Below, in pieces: positions 37,736 to 48,000 of a DNA stretch of 64,000 bases. The stretch is taken from assembly GCA_037176725.1 (NCBI GenBank), contig JAZBRS010000049.1:32852001-32916000 (forward strand), read 5' to 3'. Made by a program: the position numbers and the translations under genes. Origin of the DNA: Posidonia oceanica. Lineage: Eukaryota > Streptophyta > Magnoliopsida > Alismatales > Posidoniaceae. Within the stretch, counting starts at the first letter, position 1, and every line of letters starts with the position of its first letter. The notes beneath the pieces were generated by a model. That model was given only the letters and a program-made list of their open reading frames with translations. It was not told the DNA's origin and did not search any database.

Positions 37736-40700
37736 TGTAGACACCCCGTTTTGGCAGCTGGTTGTTGGTGGATTTCTCCAGAAGCTTGCTCGGATCGTGG
37801 CATGGCGGACCCAAACCCTAAACACTACCTAAACCCCACCTAAACTTACCCAAACCCTAAATCCCACCTAAACACCACCTAAACCCCACTTAAGCCTACC
37901 CAAACCTTACCTAAGTCCTACCTAAGCCATACTCAAGCCTTAACCTAAGCCAAATCCCAAGAAACATCCCTAAAACACCCCTAAAACACCCTTGGTTCGT
38001 TGGACGCTGCTTAGTCCAGCGTCCTATGTAAGACGCTAGGCATGACAACGTCCTACGTTAGACGCTGCCTGTGCCTGTGTCTTACGTTGGACGTAGCTCA
38101 GTTGAGCGTCCAACGTGTCGGCCGTGGCAGTCCCCTTTGGCCCGAGCTCCGCCGCGCCCAGGGCCGTCCTCCGCTAGCTCCGCTGCTCCTCACGGACAGC
38201 CCCACCGCTTGGCTTGCCCCAGGAGCCGGTGCCTCACCCCGGAGCAGCTCGTACTGCCCTCAGCCACCAGTCCAAGTCCCTCCCACGCAAATAGCCGCCT
38301 ACGACCTGTCGCTCCCATGCACGCCACCTTCTGCCAGTGGCCGCGCCAGAGCACGCCTTACCTCGCCAAAGCACGCCCTGCCACTGACAGGCCCGGCCGA
38401 ACAAAACCAGTAAACCCAACACTTTCCACGATGACCACACCAACTGCTAAGAGAACCAGAGCCCTTCTCCTCCCCTCCGAGCGATCCTGAGCGTGCCCCT
38501 TGTGTGTGAGAAAGCTTCCCGTGCATCCTCCAACACCCAAACTGCCTTCCAGAGCTCGCCGTCCGTCGCCGTCTACCTTCGCCGGCCGATTGCAGAACAC
38601 TCTTCCGGGCTGCACACAGGTAATTCCTCTTCACTGCATCGCTTCCCTCACTCCTCCCTCATCCTTGTGAAGCCTCATAGTCGAGCTTCATGGCTCTTCG
38701 GCCTCTCAGATGGCCGGAAACTCCATGAATGTCGGCGGCAAGAGGGAGGGGGTGGGTGGAGCAATCCACACACCCATTTCATGCTTTGAATACATGTTTG
38801 TGTTCGTTTTCACTTGCTCTTGCTCACTAGGTAGTTAATTTTTAGCTTTTAATCGATTTGAATGCTGGATCATGCCTGGAAGCACCCCAACCTGTAAGAT
38901 GCAGGAATTGGTGCGTCTTACGTAAGACGCACCTTTCTCAGCGTCCTACACCCCTGCATGCATTTTTATGGTTTGTTGTCTCTTGTGCAAATGGATTTAA
39001 TGTTTTATGAGATCTGGTATATGCCACATGTTTTTATCATGGATTTGTGCATGCCTAATTAGGTTTTGTGTTAATCTTGCTTGGATTTCATCCCATTTTT
39101 TCGAAACAACATTCTTGAGTGTAAGACGCAGGATACTGTGCGTCTTATATAAGACACACCCTGTCACAGCGTCTTACGCTCCAGCCTCCCTTTTAACTTA
39201 TTTTCTCCTGCAAATGTATTTTGAATGGTCCTCTGTGGATTAATATGATGCATGTGTTCTCATAAGCCTCTGATATCATGTTTTAGATCATATGCTAATT
39301 TTTCTTGGGATTCTTCTCCCTTTTTAAAAATAGCATTCCTAGGCGTTAGACGTTGAGGATTCCAGCGTCCTATGTAAGACGCAGGGGATTTCAGCGTCCT
39401 ACACCCTAGAGTTTTATTTTCCAATGTTGGCACTTAAAATCTTTTTGGAATGCTTGTTTGAGTTATGAGTGCATGCCAAGTCCTTGTCCCTTTTCAGTTG
39501 CTATGTGATTTCCATGGCTGTTGATCCCTGAATGCATGCCGGTTTTTTACAGAATCCATGCTCTCTGCATTGGACGCTATGAACACCTGCGTCTTATGTA
39601 AGACGCAGGGTTTGTAGTGTTTAATACCCTGAGTCTGCAACATCCAGATTTCATGCTTGCATTTTGTTTCTGTGCTTTGATCGTTATTTCTTTGGTTATC
39701 TAGCTTGGTTTATTTATCCATAGCTTTCATGTGGCATTAAAATCCCTGTTTTCCAAAATATACATGCTTTCTGCAGATTTTTGCCCTCTGTGTTGGACGT
39801 TGAGTATTCCAACGTCTTACATAAGGCACTGGCTACTCCAGCGTCCAACATTTTAAACTTGCTGCACCTTATTTTCAAACACGGTTTTCGACTCAAATGT
39901 TGTTTTCACCTTTGGTAGCTTCCACGTGCATGTTCCAGCATCCAGGCATGTGGTTTGATATTGGTTTTCCAGTTTTACGCATTGCTTTTGTTTCCCTGGC
40001 CCGTTTATCATCACATCATGCTATTTTAAACTTTAATTAGTCGTTTTGACATGGTTTTCACTAAGCTTAGCATGTTTTATGAATACATGCGGCGTGCCGC
40101 CTCCATGCATTGCATGGCTTTCTCCGGCGTCTTGGTTTCTCGCCTGCATCCATTAGGGCGATGATGCTTATTGTTTGGACTTCTTTAGAACCATGGTACG
40201 CTCGGTTTACATACCAACAACGCCGCTGAGCACATAGATCGCATGTTTTGTTTTCCCTCATGCGACATGGCATCTTAAGCGTGCAATTAAGCATACATTA
40301 AACATTCATAGTATGGCATAGCATTATCGCATACGGACGTCCAGTTAATGGCAAGCACTGCCGACATTCTCGCATATGCGAGCGAAAAGCCTAGAAAGAC
40401 TGATTCCAGGCGTATGGGGGTGCCTAACACCTTCCCCATGCGTAATAGGAGTCCTTACCTTTTCTTTGGCCTGCAATGACCATTATGCCCTTATCCTAAG
40501 CACGAGTCATATTTTTGCATAACATTGTACGCATTTGCATATTTTCATGTTTTCTTCGGTTTTCCTCGTCTTCCGGTTTAATAGACTAGGTGGCGACTCC
40601 GTTTTTGCTTTAGCCTTTGTTTTCTTCGTCTTTTCTGGTGTTTTTGAGTCGAGTGTCCTTCCTTGTATTCACCATTGGTCGTGACCTCTCATTGGTCAGT

Positions 40701-40746
40701 GCGCGCGAGCTTTGGCAGCGCGCATTGCGTTGCCGGGATGGTTACA
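37736..40746 (+). mobile_element. Solo LTR A (3011 bp) with perfect CCTAT target duplication
   Basis: The block starts TGTAGACACCCCGTTTTGGC and ends GCCGGGATGGTTACA. It is flanked by CCTAT on both sides (37731-37735 and 40747-40751). There is no internal retrotransposon region, so it is a solo LTR. Features in order: a C/A-rich stretch (about 37800-37985), GCGTC-type words (about 37995-38115), a GC-rich region (about 38110-38600) and a five-unit palindrome array (38895-39860). The 3' module follows: GGGGGTGCCTAACACCTTCC at 40416 and TGGCGACTCC at 40591. Its ends and 3' module are shared with LTRs B and C. The long LTR suggests a gypsy element, possibly of the Tat/Ogre group, but without pol this is inference. 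Confidence 0.92.
38895..39860. repeat. Five-unit phased array of GCGTCTTACGTAAGACGC palindromes
   Basis: Palindrome centres fall at about 38921.5, 39148.5, 39373.5, 39597.5 and 39820.5, giving spacings of 227, 225, 224 and 223 bp. The first is a perfect 22 bp palindrome around GCGTCTTACGTAAGACGC; later ones carry one to several changes. Each centre is flanked by half-words: upstream GTAAGACGCAGGA or GTTAGACGTTGAGGA, downstream CAGCGTC(C/T)TAC. Spacers retain weak similarity (a 'cttggatttcatccc'-like phrase before each upstream half-word), so the array arose by tandem duplication, with spacers diverging faster than words. Confidence 0.85.
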
Positions 40747-41720
40747 CCTATAACATGCACTTGCCACCCACGTCTCAAGAGTAAAAACAAGGCAATAAAA
40801 TACTGCAACATGCATTTGCACACAAAAACCAACACACAATCCTTAAAAAATGACACAACATTAGTGCAAGTCCTTAAGAATACTTACACAAGCCTCACTC
40901 TCAATAAAACTCAGAGAGTAAGCACAAATCAATCTATAAACATTATGTTAATACACTTGTACCGGTAAAAAGGCCAAAATTGCAATTATAGTATAAGACG
41001 CTACATACCATGTGTCCAATGTTAGACGCTAACTACCTAGTGTCTAACACCCCAGGCAGTGCTCCTCAATAAAAACTTAAAGCATAGCACACAAGTAACC
41101 TCCAACCACATAAAATTCAAGGCATAGCACTAAAACACACAGATTAAAATACTGAATAAATAACACAATACTAGCTCCATACAAGATTAATCTCTAATAG
41201 ATTATGTTAATTTCCCAATTCAAGTGTCATTTTGTCAGCAAATTAAATCTGCTATTGATATTTACATTTTCTTGACTCCATCCTTAACCAAACCTCTTGA
41301 TTCTATATACCATATTAAAGATCCTTGAAATATCTTTCTAACAAGCCTAAGATTACAAAAATCTGACATGTATAGCATCAGTTATGATTCTAACATCACA
41401 AACATGCAGATAGAACATCACACAAAATCTACTGAAAACTAAAAAATGATCTAGCAAACGAATTCCAAAAATTCTACAAATTTACAGGATTGAAGTTTGA
41501 CAAACTACTTACTCAACAAAACTTGTTTTACTAGAATTCGCTCATCAACACTTAAGTTATGATTAAAATAAGATAGTTAAGTCAAACTGAGAACATATGA
41601 GATATGCCATTGAAATCCCTACATTATGAACACTATGCACAACCAAAAATATTGAAGTTATACTCTAAATAAAAATCAGGAACTCTACTTTGCAACAAGA
41701 ACAAAAAACATAATAATCCA

Positions 41721-42207
41721 TGTTGGGTTAAAATTCATTGATATACGAGCAAATATAAAATCAATTAAAGTATTATAGGTTATTTTATGATTAGGCTCAC
41801 TGAAAGTGATCTATTTGGTTTGGTTTGAGCCAATTGACATCTTAAGTGATGTGGGTCTTATGTGTAGAGACTATTTGAACATATTACCATTTGTTGATGG
41901 GCCAAATTGGGAATATGTGTTTTTATAGAATTCTATAAAAGGGGTCTTGGTCCCTAAGCCCTAAGTACACATGATATATGATAGTCTCCCTTCTCTCTCA
42001 CCCCATCTTGAGTTTGAAGAAGAAAAGAAGGCTTAGAGGCTTGGAAGACTAGATCTAGGTTGGTGATCAAGAATACCTATGATTTTTCACATGGATTCAG
42101 GTACACTTCCGCACATACTCTATTTTGTGATGATTTGTCATGATAGATTTTGGATATATGAATTTTAATATATAAAATTCTAATAGTTTTGATCCCTATT
42201 TCTAACA
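41721..42207 (+). repeat. 5' LTR of the copia element (487 bp)
   Basis: TGTTGGG...TAACA termini. It matches the split 3' LTR in length and along its whole sequence. A TATA-like TTCTATAAAAGGGG lies at about 41930, a plausible promoter for the element. Confidence 0.92.
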
Positions 42208-42209
42208 AG

Positions 42210-42221
42210 TGGTATCAGAGC
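42210..42221 (+). other. Primer-binding site of the copia element
   Basis: TGGTATCAGAGC lies two bases after the 5' LTR. This is the usual copia primer site complementary to the 3' end of initiator methionine tRNA. Confidence 0.9.
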
Positions 42222-42570
42222 GGTCTAGCAGCTTTAAGTTTTATCATCCCACTAGTAGGTCATTTTTTGAGACGGGTAATGCTAGGTTTCTTGAGGAAGT
42301 CGAGTTTGAGGGGGAAGATAAGAGTAGAGACATTGTCTTTAAAGAAGAATTTATTTCTCTTTCTACAGTTGCTATTGGCGATGATCAGGAATTAATTATT
42401 GACGTTGTTCTAGGGGCAAATCCGGAGCAAGACATTGCTGATCCTCTTCCCATTCAAGTAGAACAAACTCAACTCCTCCAAGAGCTAATGCCATTAAGGA
42501 GGTCCACTAGAGAGAAGAGAAGTGCGATTTCAGATGATTCTAGGGGCAAATCCGGAGCAAGACATTGTTG
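42222..42570 (+). pseudogene. Integrase C-terminal remnant joined directly to the primer site
   Basis: Immediately after the primer site the frame reads FYHPTSRSFFETGNARFLEE followed by VEFEGED, the end of the copia integrase region before reverse transcriptase. It then reads PLRRSTREKRSAISDD. Gag, protease and the catalytic integrase core, normally 2 kb or more between primer site and this point, are absent, so a large internal deletion joined these parts. A 130 bp tandem duplication then shifts the frame. Confidence 0.8.
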
Positions 42571-42670
42571 ATCCTCTCCCAATTCAAGTAGAATAAACTA
42601 AACTTCCTCAAGAGCTAATGTCACTTAGGAGGTCCACTAGAGAGAAGAGAAGTGCAATTTCTGATGATTA
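42411..42670 (+). repeat. 130 bp tandem duplication in the copia coding region
   Basis: TAGGGGCAAATCCGGAGCAA starts at 42411 and again at 42541. Both copies run through GGTCCACTAGAGAGAAGAGA to the AGATGATT / TGATGATT end. The unit is not a multiple of three, so it breaks the frame. The second copy also has a premature TAA where the first has a sense codon (GTAGAATAAAC versus GTAGAACAAAC). Confidence 0.9.
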
Positions 42671-44303
42671 CATCGTATTTCTCCAAAAACATCAAGTAGA
42701 TGATGACTTGATGAACGACGATCCAATCAACGTCTATCAAGCAATCAATAGTTCCAATTCTCAAAAGTGGATAAATGCCATGAATGATGAGTTTAAATCA
42801 ATGAAGGACAATGACGTTTGGGATATTGTCCCATTACCTAAAGGTGTGAAACCCATTGGTTGCAAATGGATATTTAAAACCATGAGGGATTCGTTAGGTA
42901 ATGTGGAAAGATATAAGGCTCGTCTTTTTGCTAAGGGTTTTACTCAAATGGAACGCATTGACTATAAAGAGACTTTCTCTCCGGTTTCATCGAAAGACTC
43001 TTTTCAGATTATTATGACATTGGTTGCTCATTTTGACCTTGAGCTACACCAAATGGACATAAGAACAACGTTTCTCAATGGTGATATTGATGAGACGATC
43101 TATATGGTGCAACCAGAACACTTTGCATTAGATGATGCAAAGAAAATGGTTTGCAAACTTAAGAAGTCCATTTATGGTTTAAAGCAAGCATTCCGCCAAT
43201 GGTATCACAAATTTCATCAAGTTGTCATCTCGTTTGGTTTTGAGATGAATTTTGCAGATGCTTGTGTATACCATAAGTTCAGTGGGAGTAAATATGTTTT
43301 CCTGGTCTTGTATGTTGATGACATACTTCTTGCCACTAATGATATGGACTTACTTTTAGAGACCAAGAAATTTCTCTCAAACAAATTTGATATGAAAGAT
43401 CTTGGTGAAGCTTCTCTTGTATTAGGAATCCAAATACTTTGGGATTGTTCTCGAAGTATTCTTGGATTATCACAAAAGAACTATATAGAAAAAGTCCTTA
43501 AAAGGTATGGCATGAGTGGGTGCAAGCCAAGAAATACCCCTATGGCTAAGGGAGACAAGTTTAGTCTCAAACAGTGCCCTAAAAATGATCTTGAACATAA
43601 AGAAATGCAGAAGATTCCATATGCTTCTGCAGTTGGAAGTCTTATGTATGTTCAGGTTTGTATGCGTCTGGATCTTACGTACATTGTTGGCATGTTAGGC
43701 AGATACTTAAGCAATCCAGGTATAGATCACTGGAAAGCTGTTAAGCGGATTATGCGGTATTTGCAAAGAACAAAATACTCCACACTTATGTATAGGAAAT
43801 CGAATCAGCTGGAGATCATTGGGTACACTGACTTCGATTTCGCCGGATGCCAAGATAGTCGTAGATCCACTTCGGGCTATGTATACTTGCTAGCAAGTTG
43901 AGTTATATCATGGAAAAGTGTCAAGCAGACACTTATAGCTCCTTCTACTATGGCAGCTGAGTATATAGTATGCTATGAGGCATCCAATTAGGGAATATGG
44001 CTAAGAAATTTTATCACAGGTCTACAGATTGTAGATGGAATTGAAAGACCGCTTAAGTTATGTTGTGACAATAAATCTGCAGTGCTATATTCCAATAACA
44101 ATAGGAGCTCATCAAAGTCTAAACATATAGAAATTAAGTTCCTGGTTGTGAAAGAAAGAATCGTGAATGGTCAGTTGTCTATAAAGCATATTGGGACAAA
44201 CTCCATGATTGCGGATCCACTTACTAAGGGAATACCACTCAAGGTCTTTCATGAGCATGTGGCTCATATGGGTGTTGCATCATTTGATGATGTATCGGTT
44301 TAG
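42618..44303 (+). pseudogene. Copia reverse transcriptase and RNase H, interrupted
   Basis: Codons 1-427 carry the copia reverse transcriptase. Motifs in order: WINAMNDEFKSM, GCKWIFK, RYKARLFAKGFTQ, the first catalytic Asp in LHQMDIRTTFLNGD, CKLKKSIYGLKQ, the catalytic YVDD box at 43311-43322, DMKDLGEASLVLGIQI, then PYASAVGSLMY. RNase H follows in the same frame: GYTDFDFAGCQDSRRSTSGY, ISWKSVKQTLIAPST, EYIVCYEAS, LCCDNKSAVLYS, SSSKSKHIEIKF and ADPLTKGIP. TGA at 43899-43901 and TAG at 43989-43991 interrupt it within RNase H. Full-length copia pol is about 1300-1400 residues including integrase. The catalytic residues survive but the protein would be truncated and lacks integrase and protease. 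I do not assign a clade with confidence. Confidence 0.93.
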
Positions 44304-45058
44304 TGGGAGTTTGTATTTGAATGCTCTATTGAAATAGACATTGTTTTTTGCAAAAATAAAATTTTCAGTTATTTATATTCTGAATATTTATATTGATCTC
44401 ACTAAAGGTTGGACCAGTTGGATATGGGCGTGTTCAGATCACTTCGCCTAAATTCCATGCTACACATCCACACTTGATCCATGTCATTGGTTGTATTAAC
44501 ATTAGTGACCATTGTGGGCTGAATTAAGCCAAAAGTAATGAAAGCTTCTTTGATCATATATTGATACAATTCATGGACCGGATTGTAAGATGTCTTTGTT
44601 GAAATAGCCATTTGGAGCTCATAAAGTTTTTAATGCTTTAATTGTTAATTGTATGTGTGGCTCAAGTGGGAGATTGTTGGGTTAAAATCTAATGATATAT
44701 GAGTCAATATAAAATCAATTAAATTATTATAGGTTATTTTATGATTAGGCTCACTGAAAGTGATCTATTTAGTTTCGGTTGAGCCAATTGACATCTTAAG
44801 TGATGTGTGTTTCATGTGTAGAGACTATTTGGATATATTACCATTTGTTGATGGGCTAAATTGGGAATATGTGTTTTTATGGAATTCTATAAAAGAGGTC
44901 TTGGTCCCCAAGCCCTAAATACACATGATATATGATAGTCTTCCTTCTCTCTCACCCTATCTTGAGTTTAAAGAAGAAAATAAGGCTTAGAGGCTTGGAA
45001 GATCAGATCTAGGTTGGTGACCAAGGATACCTACGGTTTTTCACATGAATTCAGGTAT

Positions 45059-48000
45059 TGTTGACACCCCATTTTGACAGGCTGATTCAATGGAATCCTT
45101 CTGGTGGCTTCTGAACCCAAATCCAGATCCAAAACCACACCTTTCTCTTCATCCTTCACTTCAAATCAAGCCCAAAACAAAACCTAGAATCACACTCACT
45201 TTCCAAACCCAAAAATCATCCAAAAACATAGGAAAATCCATCCTTCCTAACCTAGAAAACCCTCCAAAGAACCCTTAGAATCTCCCACCAAAACTACTCC
45301 AAAAAATCCTAGAAAACCTAGGTAAAACCACTCTTTTTCTATACCCAAAATCTTTCCAAAAACCTTCCAAAATCCCACTTCAAATCCTAGGTCAAACACT
45401 AGAAATCCTAGGTCACACACTCACCAAATCCCACTTCATTTCCAAGCCTCTAACCCCTTCATCTCTCTAAATTATCCTTTTCTCTCTCATGAATTATTCT
45501 TTTCTCTCTCTTCTCTATTCTCCTTCTTATTCTCCTTCTTTTCCTCCCCTTCTCTCTCTTTTTCTCGCTTGGTAGTGGACCCACCTTGTGCATCTCTCCT
45601 TTCTGTATTTTATCTGTATTTTTACTTTATTTTTATCTTATCTCTTGATTTTCTAATTTTTAATTTCTTTCCTCCCCTCTCTTTCTTCTTTCTTTCTCCA
45701 TTTCTTTCTTTTCTTCTTTCTCTCCTTTTCCTTTTCCTTTTGCTCCACTAAACCTTTAAAAACCTTTAAAACTCTAATTAAAAAAGGAAAACAAATCAAA
45801 ACCCTAAAAAGAAATAATTAAAAACTTGGATAAACAATTAAAAGAAAAACCCAACTAAAACCAACTAAAAACTAAGAGTGCATTCTAAAAAATACAAAAC
45901 AAACAAAAAGAAAATGCTATTAAAAATAAACAAAAGAAAAATATAATCAAAACAAACAAAAAGAAAGAACCCTATTAAATATAACAACAAATCAAAAACA
46001 AATCCTAAAAAAGAAAAAACGATTAAAAAACCCTAAGATAAGTAATTAAAAAACAATTAACAAATCTAAGGAAACAATTAAAACTTAAAATAATTTAAAA
46101 AACCTAATTAAAAAGAAAAGAAAGGAAAAACTTAACAAGGAAAACATAACTTAAAAACAATTAAAAAACTTAACATTTAAAACAAAATTAAAAAAAAAAC
46201 AATTTAAAGAAAAACTTAAAGAAAAATCGTAAAAACTTAAAACAAAAACAAAAACTCCTCCTAACCTTAATTAATTAAAAAAGCAATCCTTTAAAAACCT
46301 AATTAAAAATCCTAACTTAAAAACAACTATTTTAAAATATTTTCAAATCTTTTTTCATTTTAATTTTCTTCTTTTTTCTTCCTTACCTTTTCTTCTTTCT
46401 TCCTCCTTCCTTTCTTTCTTATTTTTATTTTTCTTTTCTCTTCAGCCTAGTCCGGCCCACCAGCTTCCCCCTCCTTCCTTTCCTTTCTTTTTTCTTTCTT
46501 TCTTTTTTTTCCGCATGCACGAGCCTGGCCCACTCCCTCCTGCTTCTGCCTTCCCTCTTCCACCCTTCTTCCCTTCCTTCTTCCTTCTTCTTCCTTTAGC
46601 TCTCTCCCGCGAAGCTGAACAGCACTCCCTCCTCCTTTTTGAAATCAAAATCTCCCTCTCCATCAGATCATCCACAGCACCTCTCCTCCTTCTCCTCTCT
46701 CACCTTCTCTCAGCCCTTTCTTCGGCAGCATTAACTGTCTGTCTCCCTCACCGGTCGCAGCCATCAAGCTGCAGTCTCCGCGCCGGTGGATTTTGAATCC
46801 ATCAGCAGCTCGTGCCCAGCTTCTTGGCCTCCCAATAAAACCAGAACTCTCTTCCTCCTTCAACACCTTTTGCCATCCAGAGAGAGCAACCAGAGAGAGC
46901 ATGAGAATCCCAGAGCAATTCCCTCCTCCTCTGCAAAATTCAGCATTTTCCTCCTCCTCCTTCACTCTGAAATCCAAACCTTCAAGCCCCTTCAAATCCT
47001 TTCAAATCCATCCCCCAAACTCACCAGAATCCCAGCATCCTTCTCCACCCATTCCACTCTCCGAACCAACCCAGGAACATCCCTACTCACCTGAAGTTCC
47101 AGCACCAGAACCCAACAACCTTCCTTCCAAATTGCCAACTCCACTGACCCTGATACTCTCTCCAATTCCTCCACCCAACTCACTGAAACACTACCTTCTC
47201 AGGCCACCCAAGCCTCAGCCTTCATACTCACTACAGCCTGAACCCAACACCACAAACAGTTGCGCCTTTTTCTGCCCGAAAATCACCCAGCCTGCCAACC
47301 TCCAACCCAAGCCTCCACAGACCAATTCAAGCATTTCCACACCCTCACCGAACACCCAGAAGTCTGCCAGCACCTTCCGTTCGGCCTGAGGAGCGACATA
47401 TCATCTCCCCCACCTTCGGCTGTCTCTGCAACACCCAAAACAACCGATTTCTTCCGCCGGCCTCCAACCTTGCATCCGAGCATCCAACAAGCACCGGAGC
47501 AGCACCTAGAGTCGAACCAGATCCTCGCAAGCCGCCGGGGATACCTCTAGTAGCCAGACCATCCTCACCGACCTCTGTTGAAGTTGCTGACATCGGGGGA
47601 GCGTTCCGGCCGTCGAATCAGGTACTTCTTCACACCCTTAGGCTAGATTTCTTCTTCTCTTGCTCCTCGACCCCTTAGATTAGGATTCCGGTTCCTGTCG
47701 CCTGGGGTCAACGCTGTCGCTGACTCATCTTCTCTGGCGAGCCTCTGCGCTCGGATCGCCGCCTCGGCCTCGAAATCCCTCGCCGTTGATCGCCCGAGCG
47801 CCGTGGAGTCTCCAGCGATGCAGCCCTGTCCTCCATTTCCTCCGCCGACGCGTCGATCCTCCGGTCTGCTTCCAGAAGCTCTGCAGAACTCCGCCACCCT
47901 TTCCGGTCAGCTCCAGGCCACGTCAAGGCCCGACGACGAGCCTCCAGCCTCCGTGCACCTCCGGCGAAGCCCCCCAGCCCATCAGCGCCTCCCCAACATC

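Noticed and set aside
37800..37985. CCCTAAA-like repeats suggesting an interstitial telomere tract
   Set aside because: The motif is degenerate (CACCTAAACC, TACCTAAGCC) without a run of exact CCCTAAA units, and it lies inside LTR A. LTR B has a similar C/A-rich start.
38042..38634. Overlapping open frames of 100-139 codons on both strands
   Set aside because: They lie in the GC-rich section of solo LTR A. Their mutual overlap and lack of domains indicate composition effects.
46793..47389. A 198-residue proline-rich open frame
   Set aside because: It lies wholly inside solo LTR B in a C-rich block, with overlapping frames open in several phases. There is no recognisable domain.
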